A DNA stretch of 64,000 nucleotides, from assembly GCF_030272615.1 (NCBI RefSeq), contig NC_081406.1, positions 184,079,770 to 184,143,769 of the forward strand. Reading direction: 5' to 3'. This document shows, in pieces, positions 22,905 to 34,716 of the stretch (position 1 is the first letter of the stretch; each line of letters opens with the position of its first letter). A program made the position numbers and the translations under genes. The stretch is from Cryptomeria japonica (taxonomy: Eukaryota > Streptophyta > Pinopsida > Cupressales > Cupressaceae). A model generated the notes under the pieces. It was given only the letters and a program-made list of their open reading frames with translations. It made no database searches and was not told the DNA's origin.

Positions 22905-23411
22905 TAGATGATATTCTGGTAGCAGACCAAAAAATTGCCTAACACTTTTGTTTGACATGTTTTTGGACCCTCAATTTGCATGTTTACTTATGTGTGGTTT
23001 TTTGGTCATAACTTGGGCATACAGGATCAAAATTATGAAGATAAGATCATAAAAATGCTAGTTCAAGAACTAGTCTATATCTTTAGGTGGGTTTGTTATA
23101 TTCTACTTCAATAGTTTGTACTAGGCATCTAAATTCAGCCTTTGGTTTTGTGCCTTTGGCCCCATATCTTGCACATCTAGACTCTATTTTTTTAAAATAA
23201 GACATTATCGAAAAGCTCTCAAAGTCCTCTATCAAGATCTTACATCTATTTTTTATATTTTCCCTAGGTACATTTTATTCAAATTTGTGTATTTTCACTA
23301 TCTAATAAATTACTTGGATGTTTTGGCACTTGCAATAGATCTGTTTGTTGGAGAGGGTTATATTTGAAGTTCTTTACATGTGTTGAGTTTTTTGGGGTCT
23401 AGTAATTTGAT

Positions 23412-23966
23412 TTGAGGATGTATTATGGGTTATTTATTCATCCTTCAATTGTCTATCTAGTAAAAGGCAATTATGAGTCTTGGTGTCATGACATCTTGAC
23501 ACATCTTAGGTGGCTAGATATTTTTCCTTATTTCTATGGAATCGAACATGAACCAGCCACTCTAGGAGGTAGATCAACTTGGGATAATTTTATTGACCAT
23601 GTTGTAGGATTGATTCATTATAGTGTTGATTATGACACAATGTGGGCTATATTGGATCTTGAGTGTCATCGTGCACTTTAGAATAAACTTTGGGAGATGT
23701 ATGGAGACCATCATATCTCTCCATTCCTAGAGGATCTTGCATTAGATTGTATTTTTCTCCTTGCACACGTAGATTTTATACCCTTTAATGATGATTCTTT
23801 AGAGGAGATTGAGTATATCACAGGTTTTGCATGTTCTAATGGATCAAAGGCCTATCTTCATGTTGCTACTCCTCACATTGAGATCTCATCTCAATCATCT
23901 TCATCTTTTGTTGTTCTTGATGACCTTATCATTGGCTCATGCATAGCCCCTATTGATATAGTATAA
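23412..23966 (+). pseudogene. E6 gag-like coding remnant
   Basis: Two consecutive open stretches (89 residues each) are separated by one stop at about 23680 in the same frame. The first has NYESWCHDILTHLRWLD and, further on, DYDTMWAILDLECH, matching the general pattern of copia gag (N-Y-x-x-W ... W-x-x-L). The second is shared with E2 and contains acidic and Ser-rich sequence. No zinc knuckle, protease or polymerase follows. Assignment to gag is from pattern only. Confidence 0.5.
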
Positions 23967-24725
23967 TGGGACACGGTTCTTCCAAACATCACTACTTGGG
24001 GTTCATATCTTGTAGACATATCATCCTTGTTTGTGAAGTTTCATATTTTATATTTGGAGGATTATTTTGAGGACATTCATATCCTCTTTACTAATAGCTA
24101 CATCAGTGTTGTTAGCTTATCTTCATCACCCATGGAGCTTGTTCTTCATTAGATTTTTTAGAGTTTGATTTATCACCTCCTATATTTATTGGGCATGTAT
24201 CTAATTGGTTTGTGGCATCAACATCTTTCATGGCCATATAGCATTTGATTAGTTTCAAGAGGCACATAGTTTGAATTTGGATTCCTACATCTTTTAGTTT
24301 ATGTGAGTTCCTTTTCATATCTCCAATGGATTTGTTTCTTCCTAAAGGGACAAAAGTTGTTTGTAGATAGTGGATCATGTCCTATATTTAGGTGTTCATC
24401 ATTGGCACTGGAGCTACTTCTTGATTGGGGGGATTCCTATCCTCATTTTCTCTCTCTTATGGGGGGAAATTCATTGTACTTTTATGACAAAAGCAATCCT
24501 TGGGGGGGTCACATTGATTTATCCTTCTTTCATTCTTTCACAAGTGCATTTATTGTATTTTCTCTTTGGGAGAGGAGTTTTTAACCATGTGGGTTTCTTC
24601 TTTTCTTTGTTTGTGAGAGTTGAATTTGTTTGCATTGTTTCTACATGAGTACATGGTCAAGCCTAGTTTTTGGGACTCTGTCATGCATGCATTCATATTA
24701 TCTTTTAGCTACTCCCTAAGTTAAT

Positions 24726-24738
24726 CTTAAGGGGGGGG
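24726..24738 (+). other. Polypurine tract of E6
   Basis: CTTAAGGGGGGGG lies directly before the LTR start TGTTGGAG. Confidence 0.85.
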
Positions 24739-25178
24739 TGTTGGAGTAATTAGGACACTTTATCTAATTATTTATTCATTAGGTCCTTTAATTACTTTTT
24801 CACTTAAGATAAATTTTGGTGCTTTTTTCATCTAGAGTTTTATTTTCTCGATTTATTTCAATTTGTACTAGTTGAGATTGATTTAGCTCCTCATACTTTT
24901 TCTTTAGTTCTCCTAGTTTTAGGTCCAGGGCATCTCTTGCTTTCTATAAAGAAAGTCTTTCATTCATTGTAATTGCATCTTCAATATTCTATCTCCAATC
25001 ATTATTTCATTCATTGTAATTGTATCTTCAATATTCTATCTCCAATCATTCTTGTGTAATAATACATAATTATTAGGTTGTTATTGAGCATATGATCTCT
25101 GTTTGGTCTCTTTTATGTGATAGGTGTTTTGTTTGTAGATGATTCTTGGCTCTTGTGGTTTTATCATTAACTCCTACA
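24739..25178 (+). repeat. 3' LTR of E6
   Basis: 440 bp, TGTTGGAGTAATTA ... TAACTCCTACA. It is longer than the E2 and E3 LTRs mainly because a 47-bp segment is tandemly duplicated (24958-25004 and 25005-25051). Confidence 0.85.
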
Positions 25179-27043
25179 ATATTAATGAAATTAAATATAT
25201 ATTCAAAATTATATTTTTTGGAAAGCTTATAATAAGGGCTACATACTTACAAAATATTACTTCTAAATGAATTCATTTGATACCCAAAAGGTAAAGTAAA
25301 AGTGGGTTTTTGTTAGAATTTTGATAAGTGTTGAGGAGACTATATTGCAGGTGTGATTTAAGAATAGATGGGTTTTATCAAAGGGGGTTTGATCTAAGAG
25401 CATTTTATCTAACCCTCTTCAATTAAAATCCTTCAAATCGAACCTCTCAAGGCTTAAACAGTTATATTGTATAAATAATATGTGATTTTAGGCAAAAATT
25501 AGGATGTCCCAAGTTTGTAACCCATGACTTTTTCTGCAAGGAATTTAATCACCACATTGTCAAGCAATTTTTACAACTTACATCTTCACTACATCTAGTG
25601 TAATAATCAATATTTTATATTTGTGTCCTAATGAAGATGGTGGATTTATAGACCTTATGAAATCTAACCACCATTGAGCAAATTGTCTTAGTTCCACAAT
25701 GTTTTCCAAAGATTGTGATGCATATCTATCCTTTATTATCGTTGTCTAACAAATATGACAATGTTTAATGTGATGGAAGGTGTCTATAAACATGGTTGAC
25801 CAATAATGACTAGCTCTCAAGATTTGATGAATTGTGACTAAAAGAGCTCCATGATCACTACCAAATCTACCATGCATGTCCTTTATCATGTTATTTTCTT
25901 CATTGTGATTCAAACATCTCAAATATACACCACCATGATTCTTTTTGAATAAAACTCCTCCTTTTATCATGTATTTTTTTGTCTTAAACCCCAATGTTCT
26001 TTGTAAGGTTGTCATTCCTATAATATACTTATTGGTGAATAAGTAGTTAATGATGTCTTTATACAATACTTCATTAGATATGAAATCTATTACATATTGG
26101 TGGCTAGTGATCTCTGAATCAATTTTTTCTATGGTTTTAGCAAGGTCTTGTTCTCTTACTAACTCCATTGGGGTTATTTCTAAGTCAAACTCTTGTAAAA
26201 TGGTTATCCATTTGGCTCATCTTTCTCTAGGTTCATTGTGCATCAAAATAATTTTTAGTTGAATATGGTATAAAAACAATTAGTTAGCTTTTCAAAATGT
26301 AAAGTTTAATATTTTTAGTCTTAAAGAATGCTAAAGTTTGCAATTCAACATTCATTTATTTCAGTTAAGCTCCTTTAAAAGGGTCACTCGTGAAAAAAAA
26401 AGGATTTTCTTCATTTTTTACATTCTTTTGTATCAATATAGTTGCACATGTGTGATGTAATAGGAAAGAATAGACATAAAATGGTTTGGTGCAATCTAGA
26501 CTAGCCAATACGAGTGCATTTGTAATAGCCTTTTTTATGTCTTCGAAATCCTTCTTTATTTCTTCAAAAGTCTTTTTTTGTATTTCATTCTATTATAGCA
26601 TCTTTTTTTAGCATGGTATTTAGAGGGTGAACCAATTCTAGAACCTCTATGATGAATTTCATCACAAAATTAATTTTTTTTAAACATGATTTAAACTCTT
26701 TCTTGCTAGTAGGTAATTGTATCTTCATTATGTCACTAACCCGGTCTAGATCAATGGATATGTCATGTTCAAAAATAACATGTCCAAGAAGTTTCCCTTT
26801 AGTTACCCCAAAGATGTATTTTTTTCGATCAAGGGATATACCATGCTCAAGGCATCTTTGTAATACCTTCATCAAAAATATGATTATGCATTTACCCACT
26901 AAGTCTTTAAAATCTATATCCATAGCACGCTAAAAAGTGGCTCCCACATTTATAAGGCTAAAGGGTTTCCTTCTATAAGAGAAGAATCCCCACTTTGTGG
27001 TGGATTTACTTTTCATTTTATCTTCTTTATCAACCATGATCTA
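25179..27043 (-). pseudogene. E7: gypsy pol remnant, 3' part (RT end, RNase H, integrase)
   Basis: From right to left: the end of RT (27043-26585) with VGATF and RAMDIDFKDLVGKCII, then ERCL-type text HGISLDRKKYIFGV, with the segment that should hold the YLDD catalytic motif deleted; a decayed RNase H (about 26580-26170); the integrase zinc domain (26168-25746) with DHGALLVTIHQILRASHYW and IKHCHIC; then the start of the integrase core near 25680 (WWLDFIRSINPPSS). Integrase fades out by about 25500. RT-RNase H-integrase order shows Ty3/gypsy. Inactive. Confidence 0.8.
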
Positions 27044-28263
27044 TGTTAGACAACTCAAATAACCGGAAGACAATTGAGAGGGGGAATGAATCACTTGTCA
27101 CATATTACTAGAACATTTAGCAATTAAAACTTTAATACCGGAACCCAAAAGATCAATACCGGAATGCATAAACCAAATACCGAAATAGAAGATAAACCAA
27201 TTAAGCATAAACAATAATCAGAGAATAAATACCATCTACATGACACCAAGATTTATACGTGGAAAACCCGGTAAAGGGAAAAACCACGATGGGAAGCCTA
27301 CCCATAATCAAATAATAATTCTGCAGTAAGTATGTGAATTACAATTGAGGGGCCCGCACTTGCAGGAAGGCCAATAGCCTAGAGTGCATTGTTCATCACA
27401 AAATGAGTCTCATTGACTACATAGAAATCCAGACTACAATCCAGAAGAATGAATGAACTGCAAAGATAGCATCTCCTATGCCTGAATACAGTTCCGGTTA
27501 AGCTCAATATAGGAGAACTAAATCATCTTACATAAACCCAATTTGATCTCCAATGATCAACCAAATCCTCTGCCTGAATGATATTACATTATTCACATAT
27601 TACATATCCATATCCCATACCATGAATATCTAGAATGAGATCTTACATCATATATATACAAGCCCTCGACCATAAGAAATCAGGTCAGCCACTAGACAAT
27701 AAATCAATTACATAATTACAAAACATATCAGTCTTAGACCAAACAAATAATATCCAACCCATAAGACAAACCAGAAACACATCGAGAGTTCCAATCCACA
27801 CGTTACATTAAGTCAGTCCATAACCTAGATAACATTGAGACCTAATACAGGTCCATACATACCAAAGCAATAATCCCAATCCGCCAAGTCTCAAACATGA
27901 TCACCATCAGCATCCTGAATCCATAGTACATACCAGAAGCTGCACCAACACCACTTATGTATATCATCAAAGATCTTCAATAAAGCTCTTTTGGTGAAAC
28001 CCTCGTCGGAACCACAAACCAAGCTTCCAAGCTAACAGGTTAGCATTCGATCACCAGAACAAAAACATACTGACTGAATATGAACATGAGTAAGACAATT
28101 CCATAACCCAAACATACTGGATCATGTCAGATCCAAACCAACCAGAAACCACACATTCTACTAGGACTAGAAGAGTGTCAATAAAGCATCCAAAACAGCT
28201 AGTGTTGACATCAATGACAAAACATCAATGCAACACATAATCAATTCCTCCAAATGGCCAACA
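27044..28263 (-). repeat. 3' LTR of E8
   Basis: 1,220 bp. The plus-strand reading begins TGTTAGACAACTC and ends AATGGCCAACA. A minus-strand TATA-like run (TATATATAT) is near 27650-27659. The G-run GAGAGGGGG lies near the start within a small inverted repeat. Confidence 0.9.
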
Positions 28264-28767
28264 ATATTCCCCTTTGGTATTAATGACAACACTAGATGTG
28301 AAAAACATCTAAGTACCAAGAAAATTCAAACAAGTCTCCCCCAATGGAAGACAACCAACAATCTCCCACTCAAAGATATAGCAATGAAGTTCTAAAATAA
28401 AGACCAAACTCCCCCTGTGAATGATATCTCTATAAAGATCTATTTTTGACATATATCTCTACCCCTAATGTATACAACTCCTTATTTTTTTTACATCAAT
28501 ATCTCTCCCCCTTTGACATCAATGCCATAAATCTAACAAAAATATCAAAGAAAAAATAACAACCACTGAAACACAAGGCTAACTACTCCCTCTGAGTAGT
28601 AGCATCCCCACATCAATGTCAAAATGGATAATATCTCTGATAATGCATACCAGACTGATGCCAAAAAGCATCAATTAGTTCTCTGTCAGAGGGGCAGAAA
28701 CTCCTAACCTGTCTCTCAGGTACTCAAATGATTATTTAGGCAAAGGTTTAGTGAAAATATCTGCAAT

Positions 28768-29195
28768 CTATTTTTTAGTGTTCGCATAAACCCGTCTAAC
28801 TTCATTTTCTTTCACCTTCTCCTTAAAAAATTTATACTTGATAGATATGTGCTTTGTCTTAGAGTGAAATACCGGATTCTTTGATATGTCAATAGTAGCA
28901 AAGTTATCACAGTGAATAACTACCAGTCCAGTGCAATGCATTTTGATATCTTTCAAGTTTTGCTTCATCCATAGAACCTATCTATAGCTAGTAGCAGGAG
29001 CAACATACTCAACTTCAGTAGTAGATAAAGAAGTACATGATTGTTTCTTGTTGAGCCATGAAACCAACTTCTTTCCAAGAAAGAAAGCTCCACCGAAAGT
29101 ACTTTTCTGGTCATCAACATCTCTAGCCCAATCAACATCTGTATATGCACATAAATTAAAGTAATCATCCTTAGGGTACCACAAACCATATTCAA
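28768..29195 (-). pseudogene. E8 copia RNase H, broken
   Basis: The segment after RT carries HCDNFATIDISKNPVFHSKT and HISIKYKFFKEKV, the typical C-terminal copia RNase H text. It would degrade RNA in the RNA/DNA hybrid. The reading is split over two frames near 28970, and the last residues run to about 28740. Confidence 0.8.
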
Positions 29196-30050
29196 ATGTA
29201 CCTTGCAAGTATCTAAAAATCCTTTTCACCACACTCTCATGATTTTCTCTAGGATCACTTTGATATCTAGATGCAATATAAACAACATTCATTATGTCAG
29301 GCCTAGTCTGAGTCAAATAAAGTAGACCTCCAATCATAGATTTGTATCTTGTAAGATTTACCAATGCAGAAATATCTTTCCTTGTCAATTTCTCACTTGT
29401 AACTATAGGAGTACTTATCAGTTTAGAATCTCCCATACCACATTTCTTCAAAAATTCCCTAGCATACTTAGTTTAACAGATGAAAATACCTTTGTCAGTT
29501 TGAGTAATCTGCAAACCTAAGAAAATTTTTATTTCCCCAATCATAGACATTTCAAATTCTTTCTCCATATTCTTATAAAATTCCATGCACAACTTATCTT
29601 CACCTTCAAAAATGATGTCATCAACAAATACTTGAATAATCAATATATCATCATTAGTGACCTTATAATATAAATTACTGTCAGCATTACTCTTAGTAAA
29701 ACCAAGCTTCAAAAGATATTTATCCAACCTTGCATACCAAGCTCTAGGTTCCTATTTCAATCCATATAAAGCCTTCCTTAACCCGCAAACCATGTTTGTA
29801 TCATCTGAAAGTGAAAAACCATCAAGTTTCTCAATATAAACTTCCTCATAAAGATCCCCATTCAAAAATTCATACTTAACATCCATCTGATAAACCTTGT
29901 AGTTTTTATGGGCAGCATAGGCGAGAAATAATCTTACAGCTTCAATCCTAGATACAGGTGCAAAAGTTTCACCATAATCAATTTCTTCCTTCCGAGAATA
30001 TCTTTTACAAACCAATATAGCCTTATTCCTTACAACTTGACCATCCTCAT
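28978..30050 (-). pseudogene. E8 copia reverse transcriptase, broken
   Basis: Pieces at 30015-29752, 29727-29473 and 29451-28978 follow one another. Motifs: YSRKEEIDYGETFAPVSR, YQMDVKYEFLNGDLYEEVY, catalytic FVDDIIFEGEDK, then GLLYLTQTRPDIMNVV and SRYQSDPRENH, and TDVDWARDVDDQKS leading into RNase H. Stops separate the pieces near 29740 and 29460. A complete RT domain is represented but cannot be translated as it stands. Confidence 0.88.
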
Positions 30051-30099
30051 TTAATTTATTCCTAAAAACCCATTTAGTTCCAATAACATTCTTATTTTG

Positions 30100-31480
30100 A
30101 GGTCAGGGAACTAAAGTCCATGTGTAATTCTTCTCAATCTGATCTAATTCTTCTTCCATATCTTTGAGCCAACATTCATCTTCTCATGCTTCAATTACTG
30201 ATACTGGTTCAACTTGAGAAATTAAACATGCCTCATTAGTTGCTAGTCTTCTTCTTGACATCACTCTATTATTCTTATCCCCAATGATCTGATCTTCTAA
30301 ATGATTCAATCTCACATACCTAGGACTCTTCTGACTCTCTGTTCTTCTTCCTGGTTCTTCAATTGCTGTTGAATTTTCTGACACTGTTGGAGTAACTGGT
30401 TCAACACTCTATTTCGGTAAAGGTGCTACCGATTTAGATATAATCATTTCCACTACCTTTTCTTGCTCATAAACTCTAGTTTGACTTCTATTCAGCTCAT
30501 CCACCTTGATATGAGCACTCTCCACAATTCTCTGCAATCTCTTGTTATAACATCTATATGCTTTGCGATCATTAGAATAACCAAGAAAAATTCTTTCATC
30601 ACATCTAGGATCAAATTTCCTAATGATATCATCTCTCCTGATATAACATTTACTACCAAAGATTATGAAATACTTAACTATAGGTGTATTGCCAAACCAT
30701 AATTCATAAGGTGTCTTATTGATTTCTCCTTTGATATGTACTCTATTGAAGGTGTAAATTGTTGTGATCACTAATTCTCTCCAGTAGATATGAGGAAGAC
30801 TAGCTTCCATCATCATTGTTCTAGCAACATCCAAGATAGTTTCGTTCTTCCTTTCCATAATTCCATTCTGTTGAGGTGTCCGGGGAGCAGAAAATTGTCT
30901 CCTAATACCATGCTTCTCATAAAAGTTATTAAACTCACCAGATGTGAATTATCCACCATGATTTGATCTCAAACATTTAATCTTCAATCTTGTCTAAGTT
31001 TCCACTTTAGCCTTAAATATTTTAAACTTTTCAAAAGCCTTAGATTTCTCCCTTAGAAAAGTAGCCCACATCATTCTAGAATAATAATCAATGATCAGCA
31101 TAAAATATCTATCACCTTGAAAACTTTTAACTCTAGCAGGGCCACATAAATCAATATGAATAAGATCAAGAACATCATTAGATTTATCTTGTATACTCCT
31201 AAAATAGGTTCTGACCTATATACCTATTTGACATTCTTTACATATTGGATTATAGGGCTTCACAATCTTAGGTATATCTCTAACTGCCTTAGTTGAACTG
31301 ATCTTTACAATGCAATCAAAATTCACATGGCATACCTCTTATGCCATAACCAACTCTCATTAATTTGTCCAATCAAACATGTCTTATCACTGGAATTCAA
31401 ATGAAATATATCACCTTTTATCTATGTACTGGTTACAATCTCCGAACAAAATCTATTAATGATTTTATATTTTCCATCCT
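30100..31480 (-). pseudogene. E8 copia integrase and linker, broken
   Basis: The integrase region includes the core with the Asp-rich segments in broken frame (about 31210-30900), then the 149-residue open piece 30858-30409 beginning MERKNETILDVARTMM, which contains the catalytic Glu region, and DERIFLGYSNDRKAYRCYNK. The linker to RT (30384-30184) is Ser/Glu-rich. The zinc-binding start lies near 31400-31250 with several stops. Confidence 0.75.
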
Positions 31481-31484
31481 TGAA

Positions 31485-32336
31485 CTATAATTGAAATCCC
31501 TTATCCACCAATTGTCCTACACTCAAAAGATTATGCATCAAACCTTCAACATAATAAACACTATCAGTATTGGTCTTACCATCCAATGATATAGTTCCTT
31601 TTCCTTTGATCATACATGATTTATCATCTCCAAATCTAACTAGACTGCCATCAAATTCTTGCAAAGATAGAAACTTCATTTTATCTCCATTCATATGATG
31701 TGAACATCCACTATCAATTACCCATTCATTATTGTCTTTAATTTTAGTAGCAAGTGCCTTGTCTTCAAGTACATTCTCTTCCAGTGCTAGAACATCTTCC
31801 TTCATAGTCAGGAACACCCATTCCTTTCCATTGGAGGAACCACTAGCAAAGTCTTCTATCGGTTCATCATCAGAATCTGTAACACCTTCCTCATCCGCTA
31901 TGTAGCATGACTTGTCTTTGTTTTTCCTATACTTATACTTGTCCTTATATCTAGGGTTATGTTTAAAAGATATTCTATCTCTTTCTTCAAATCTTGAATT
32001 CCTTTCAGGACATCTAGATCCAAAAAGACCAATCTTATTACATGAAAAATATTTAAAAGGTGTTTTTCCTTCATACTTACTTGCTACCAGTCTTTTACGT
32101 ACTCTTCTAGCAAATAGTGATTCAAGTTGCTCAAACTCATCATCTTCTCTCTTCATATCATCCAATTCCTTTGCATATAAATCTTTCCAATCTTGCTTAC
32201 CAGTTGGTGATGCAGATGCATGAAAAGAAGGTTCAGACTTCACAGCTCTAGAAGGTCCAAATTCTTCAAGCTCAAAAGAAAATAATTTCCCAACCAAGGT
32301 ATCTCTATTGATAGAAGTATTAGCCATTATTCTCAA
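31485..32336 (-). pseudogene. E8 gag C-terminus and protease
   Basis: A 283-residue open frame. A decayed zinc knuckle reads YFSCNKIGLFGSRCP (first Cys to Tyr, His to Leu). An acidic linker follows, then the aspartic protease core WVIDSGCSHHMNGD with the D-S-G triad intact, and VRFGDDKSCMIKGKGTI. It ends in GLMHNLLSVGQLVDKG, the usual protease/pre-integrase junction. The frame is open but its zinc knuckle is damaged. Confidence 0.85.
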
Positions 32337-32390
32337 TTCATTAATTGTAGTAGCCTTTATCTTGTAATCCGGTGGTAGGGCTCTTAGAAC

Positions 32391-32897
32391 TTAAGAAACT
32401 ATTTCATCTTCACTCAGAGTTCCACCACAACATTGAATTTCCATAACAATATCATTTACCCTTTCCATGAATGCACTAATCCTTTCATCTTCTTCCATCT
32501 TCAAGTTTTCATATCTCACCCGGTAACCATCAAGTTTAGAAATCTCCACAGTAGGGTCACCTTCATTAAGCATCTCCAACTTATCCCATATAACCTTTGC
32601 AGATGATTTGTCAGTTAACCCCATTATTTGTTGATTAGAAAGTGCACACAAGAGGGACTCTCTTTCTCTACAATAATTCTCAAGCTCCTTACCCAAGTTT
32701 ACTAGAGGAGGATTTCTAGATGTTGGATTATAAGGTGTAACACCACTCTGTGTGATATCCCAAATCTCCTTGCCAAGACATCTCAGATGAGTCTCTATTC
32801 GAATCTTCCATACTGTGTAATTTGTTCCATCAAGCCTAGGAATGTCTCTTTGAAAGATAGCTCCAGTTGAACTAGATGAACTTGAATTGTTAGTCAC
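32391..32897 (-). pseudogene. E8 copia gag N-terminal part
   Basis: A 168-residue frame starts MTNNSSSSSSTG and includes RLDGTNYTVWKIRIETHL, KVIWDKLEMLNEGDP, LDGYRVRYENLKMEEDER and ISAFMERVNDIVMEIQ, the classic copia gag (UBN2-type) pattern. It ends at a stop at about 32391, 50 bp before the zinc-knuckle frame. One stop and probably one shift separate the two gag parts. Confidence 0.85.
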
Positions 32898-32945
32898 TAT
32901 AGGATCTTCCTCAAGCAGTTAAGCTTTTTGTAGAGAGGACCAAAG

Positions 32946-32957
32946 CTTTGATACCAA
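32946..32957 (-). other. Primer binding site of E8
   Basis: The minus strand reads TGGTATCAAAGC, 2 bp inside the LTR at 32960. Confidence 0.9.
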
Positions 32958-32959
32958 TT

Positions 32960-34130
32960 GTTAGACAGTTCAAATAACCAGAAGACAACTAAGAGGGGGG
33001 ATGAATCGGTTGTCACAGATTACCGGAACATTTAGAAATTAGAACTTTAATACCAGAACCCAAAAGATCAATACTAGAATGCATAAACTAATTAATCATA
33101 AACAATAATCAGAGAATAAATACCATCCACATGACACCAAGATTTATACGTGGAAAACCTGGTAAAGGAAAAAACCACAGTGGGAAGCCTACCCATAGCC
33201 ATAATACTTTTGTAGTAAGTATGTGAATTAGAGTTGAGGGGCCTGCACTTGTAGGAAGGCCAATAGCCTCAAGAGCTTTTCTCATCACAAAAGGAATCTC
33301 ACTAACTACATAGAAATCCAGACCACAATCCGAAAGAATGAATGAAATGCAAAGATAGCATCTCTTATGCTTGAATATAGTTCTGGTTAAGCTCAATACC
33401 AAAGGACTAAATCCTCTTACATAAACCCAATTCGATCTCCAATTATCGACCAAATCCTCTACCTGAATGATATTACATTATTTGTCTATATCACATACCA
33501 TGATTATCCATAATGAGACCTTACATCATATATATACAAGCCCTCGACCATAAGAAATTAGGTTGGCCACCAAACAATAAACCAATTAAATAACTACAAA
33601 ACATGTTGGCCTTAGACCAAACAAATAATATCCAACCCATAAGACTTCCTGGAAACACATCGAGAGGTCCAATCCACAAGTTACATCAAGTCGGTCCATA
33701 ACCTAGATAACATTGGGACCCAATATAGGTCCATACATGAAAAAGAAATAATCCCAATCCACCAAGTCTCGAAAATGATCACCATCAACATCCTAAATCC
33801 ATACCAGAAGCTACACCAAAACCACTTATGTATATCATCAAAGATCTTCAATAAATCTCTCTTAGTGAAACCCTCGCTAGAACCACAAACCAAGCTTCCA
33901 AGCAAACAGGATAACATCTGATCACCAAAACAAAAACCAACTGATTGAATATGAACATGAGTAGGACAATTCCATAACCCAAACATACCAGAGTATACCA
34001 GATCATGTTGAATCCAAACCAACCATAAACCACACATCCTATTGGGACCAAAAGAGTGTCGGTAAAGCATCCAAAATAGCTAGTGTTAACATCAATGCAA
34101 GACACAATCAATTCCTCCAAATGGCCAACA
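32960..34130 (-). repeat. 5' LTR of E8
   Basis: 1,171 bp, a direct copy of 27044-28263 with substitutions and small deletions. It begins TGTTAGACAGTTC and ends AATGGCCAACA. Minus-strand TATA-like run at 33528-33536. The GACAAC / GTTGTC inverted repeat flanks a GAGGGGGG run at 32984-33018. Confidence 0.9.
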
Positions 34131-34716
34131 GACCTAATTATTACCTAAAAATCCATCTAGAAAGGATATCGTTTGACATTTTTTTCTATTTGTTAAACTT
34201 TATTTGATGAAGGTAAGGGATAGTTATCCGTTTTTGAGGCTCTATTCAAATTGCAAAAAATTAACACACAAATGAATGTCTCCATTCTTCTTACTTATTA
34301 GAACTAGATTCACCGCCCTTGTAGAGTATGACTGGAAGATGATTCTAGTAGATAATAAATAATTGACCTCTTGAAGAATCAAAGGTTCTAAAAGAGAATT
34401 AATAGGTCTCTTCTTTTGCCTAAAGGGATTGAATCTAGGCTTCACCTTAGGTAACTAGACTTTTGATGAAATTTTTCAACTCTACTATTTGAGCTTTGAG
34501 CTTCCTTTTTCTTTTCTTATCTCTTTATATTCTAGAGGTCATTATATCAATCTAAGCTTTCAATTACTCAACATCCTACCTCCTAGATGTGTAGCTCAAG
34601 TTAACCGTCATGATTTGATAGTCTATTGGGGTCAATTCTCCTATATTATTATCGACCAAGGGTATCCCCTTGTATGTTATCCTGGTGCCAGATCCCTTTT
34701 CATTTTGAATACATTT
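34131..34716 (-). pseudogene. E7: gypsy pol remnant, 5' part (RT start)
   Basis: Read leftward from 34445: RPINSLLEPLILQEVNYLL, VLISKKNGDIHLCVNF, then decayed text ending TISFLDGFLGNN before the E8 insertion. This is the first third of a gypsy RT (V-x-K-K-D/N-G...V-D-F, then S-x-L-D-G-F-x-G-Y-N). It continues across E8 at 27043 with VDKEDK. Upstream text (34716-34450) has PIDYQIMTVNLSYTSRR in one broken frame. The E7 5' end is cut by the E9 LTR at 34717. Confidence 0.82.

Larger units (their letters stand above)
22906..25178 (+). mobile_element. E6: E2-family element, 5' truncated
   Basis: Plus-orientation copy with a gag-like coding remnant (23412-23966), polypurine tract (24726-24738) and 3' LTR (24739-25178). 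From about 22980 it aligns with the E2 internal region read on the other strand (for example the GCCATATCTTGCACAT and GGTCATAA words). No 5' LTR or primer site is present: the left end abuts the E5 hairpin. Confidence 0.75.
27044..34130 (-). mobile_element. E8: Ty1/copia element with both LTRs, nested in E7
   Basis: LTRs at 27044-28263 and 32960-34130 enclose gag, protease, integrase, RT and RNase H on the minus strand, with the primer site at 32957-32946 and a purine tract at about 28277-28264. The flanking hexamers GATCTA (27038-27043) and GACCTA (34131-34136) look like a target-site duplication with one change. Removing the element and one copy of the duplication rejoins the E7 RT in frame. 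Several stops and shifts in the coding part make it inactive. Confidence 0.92.
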
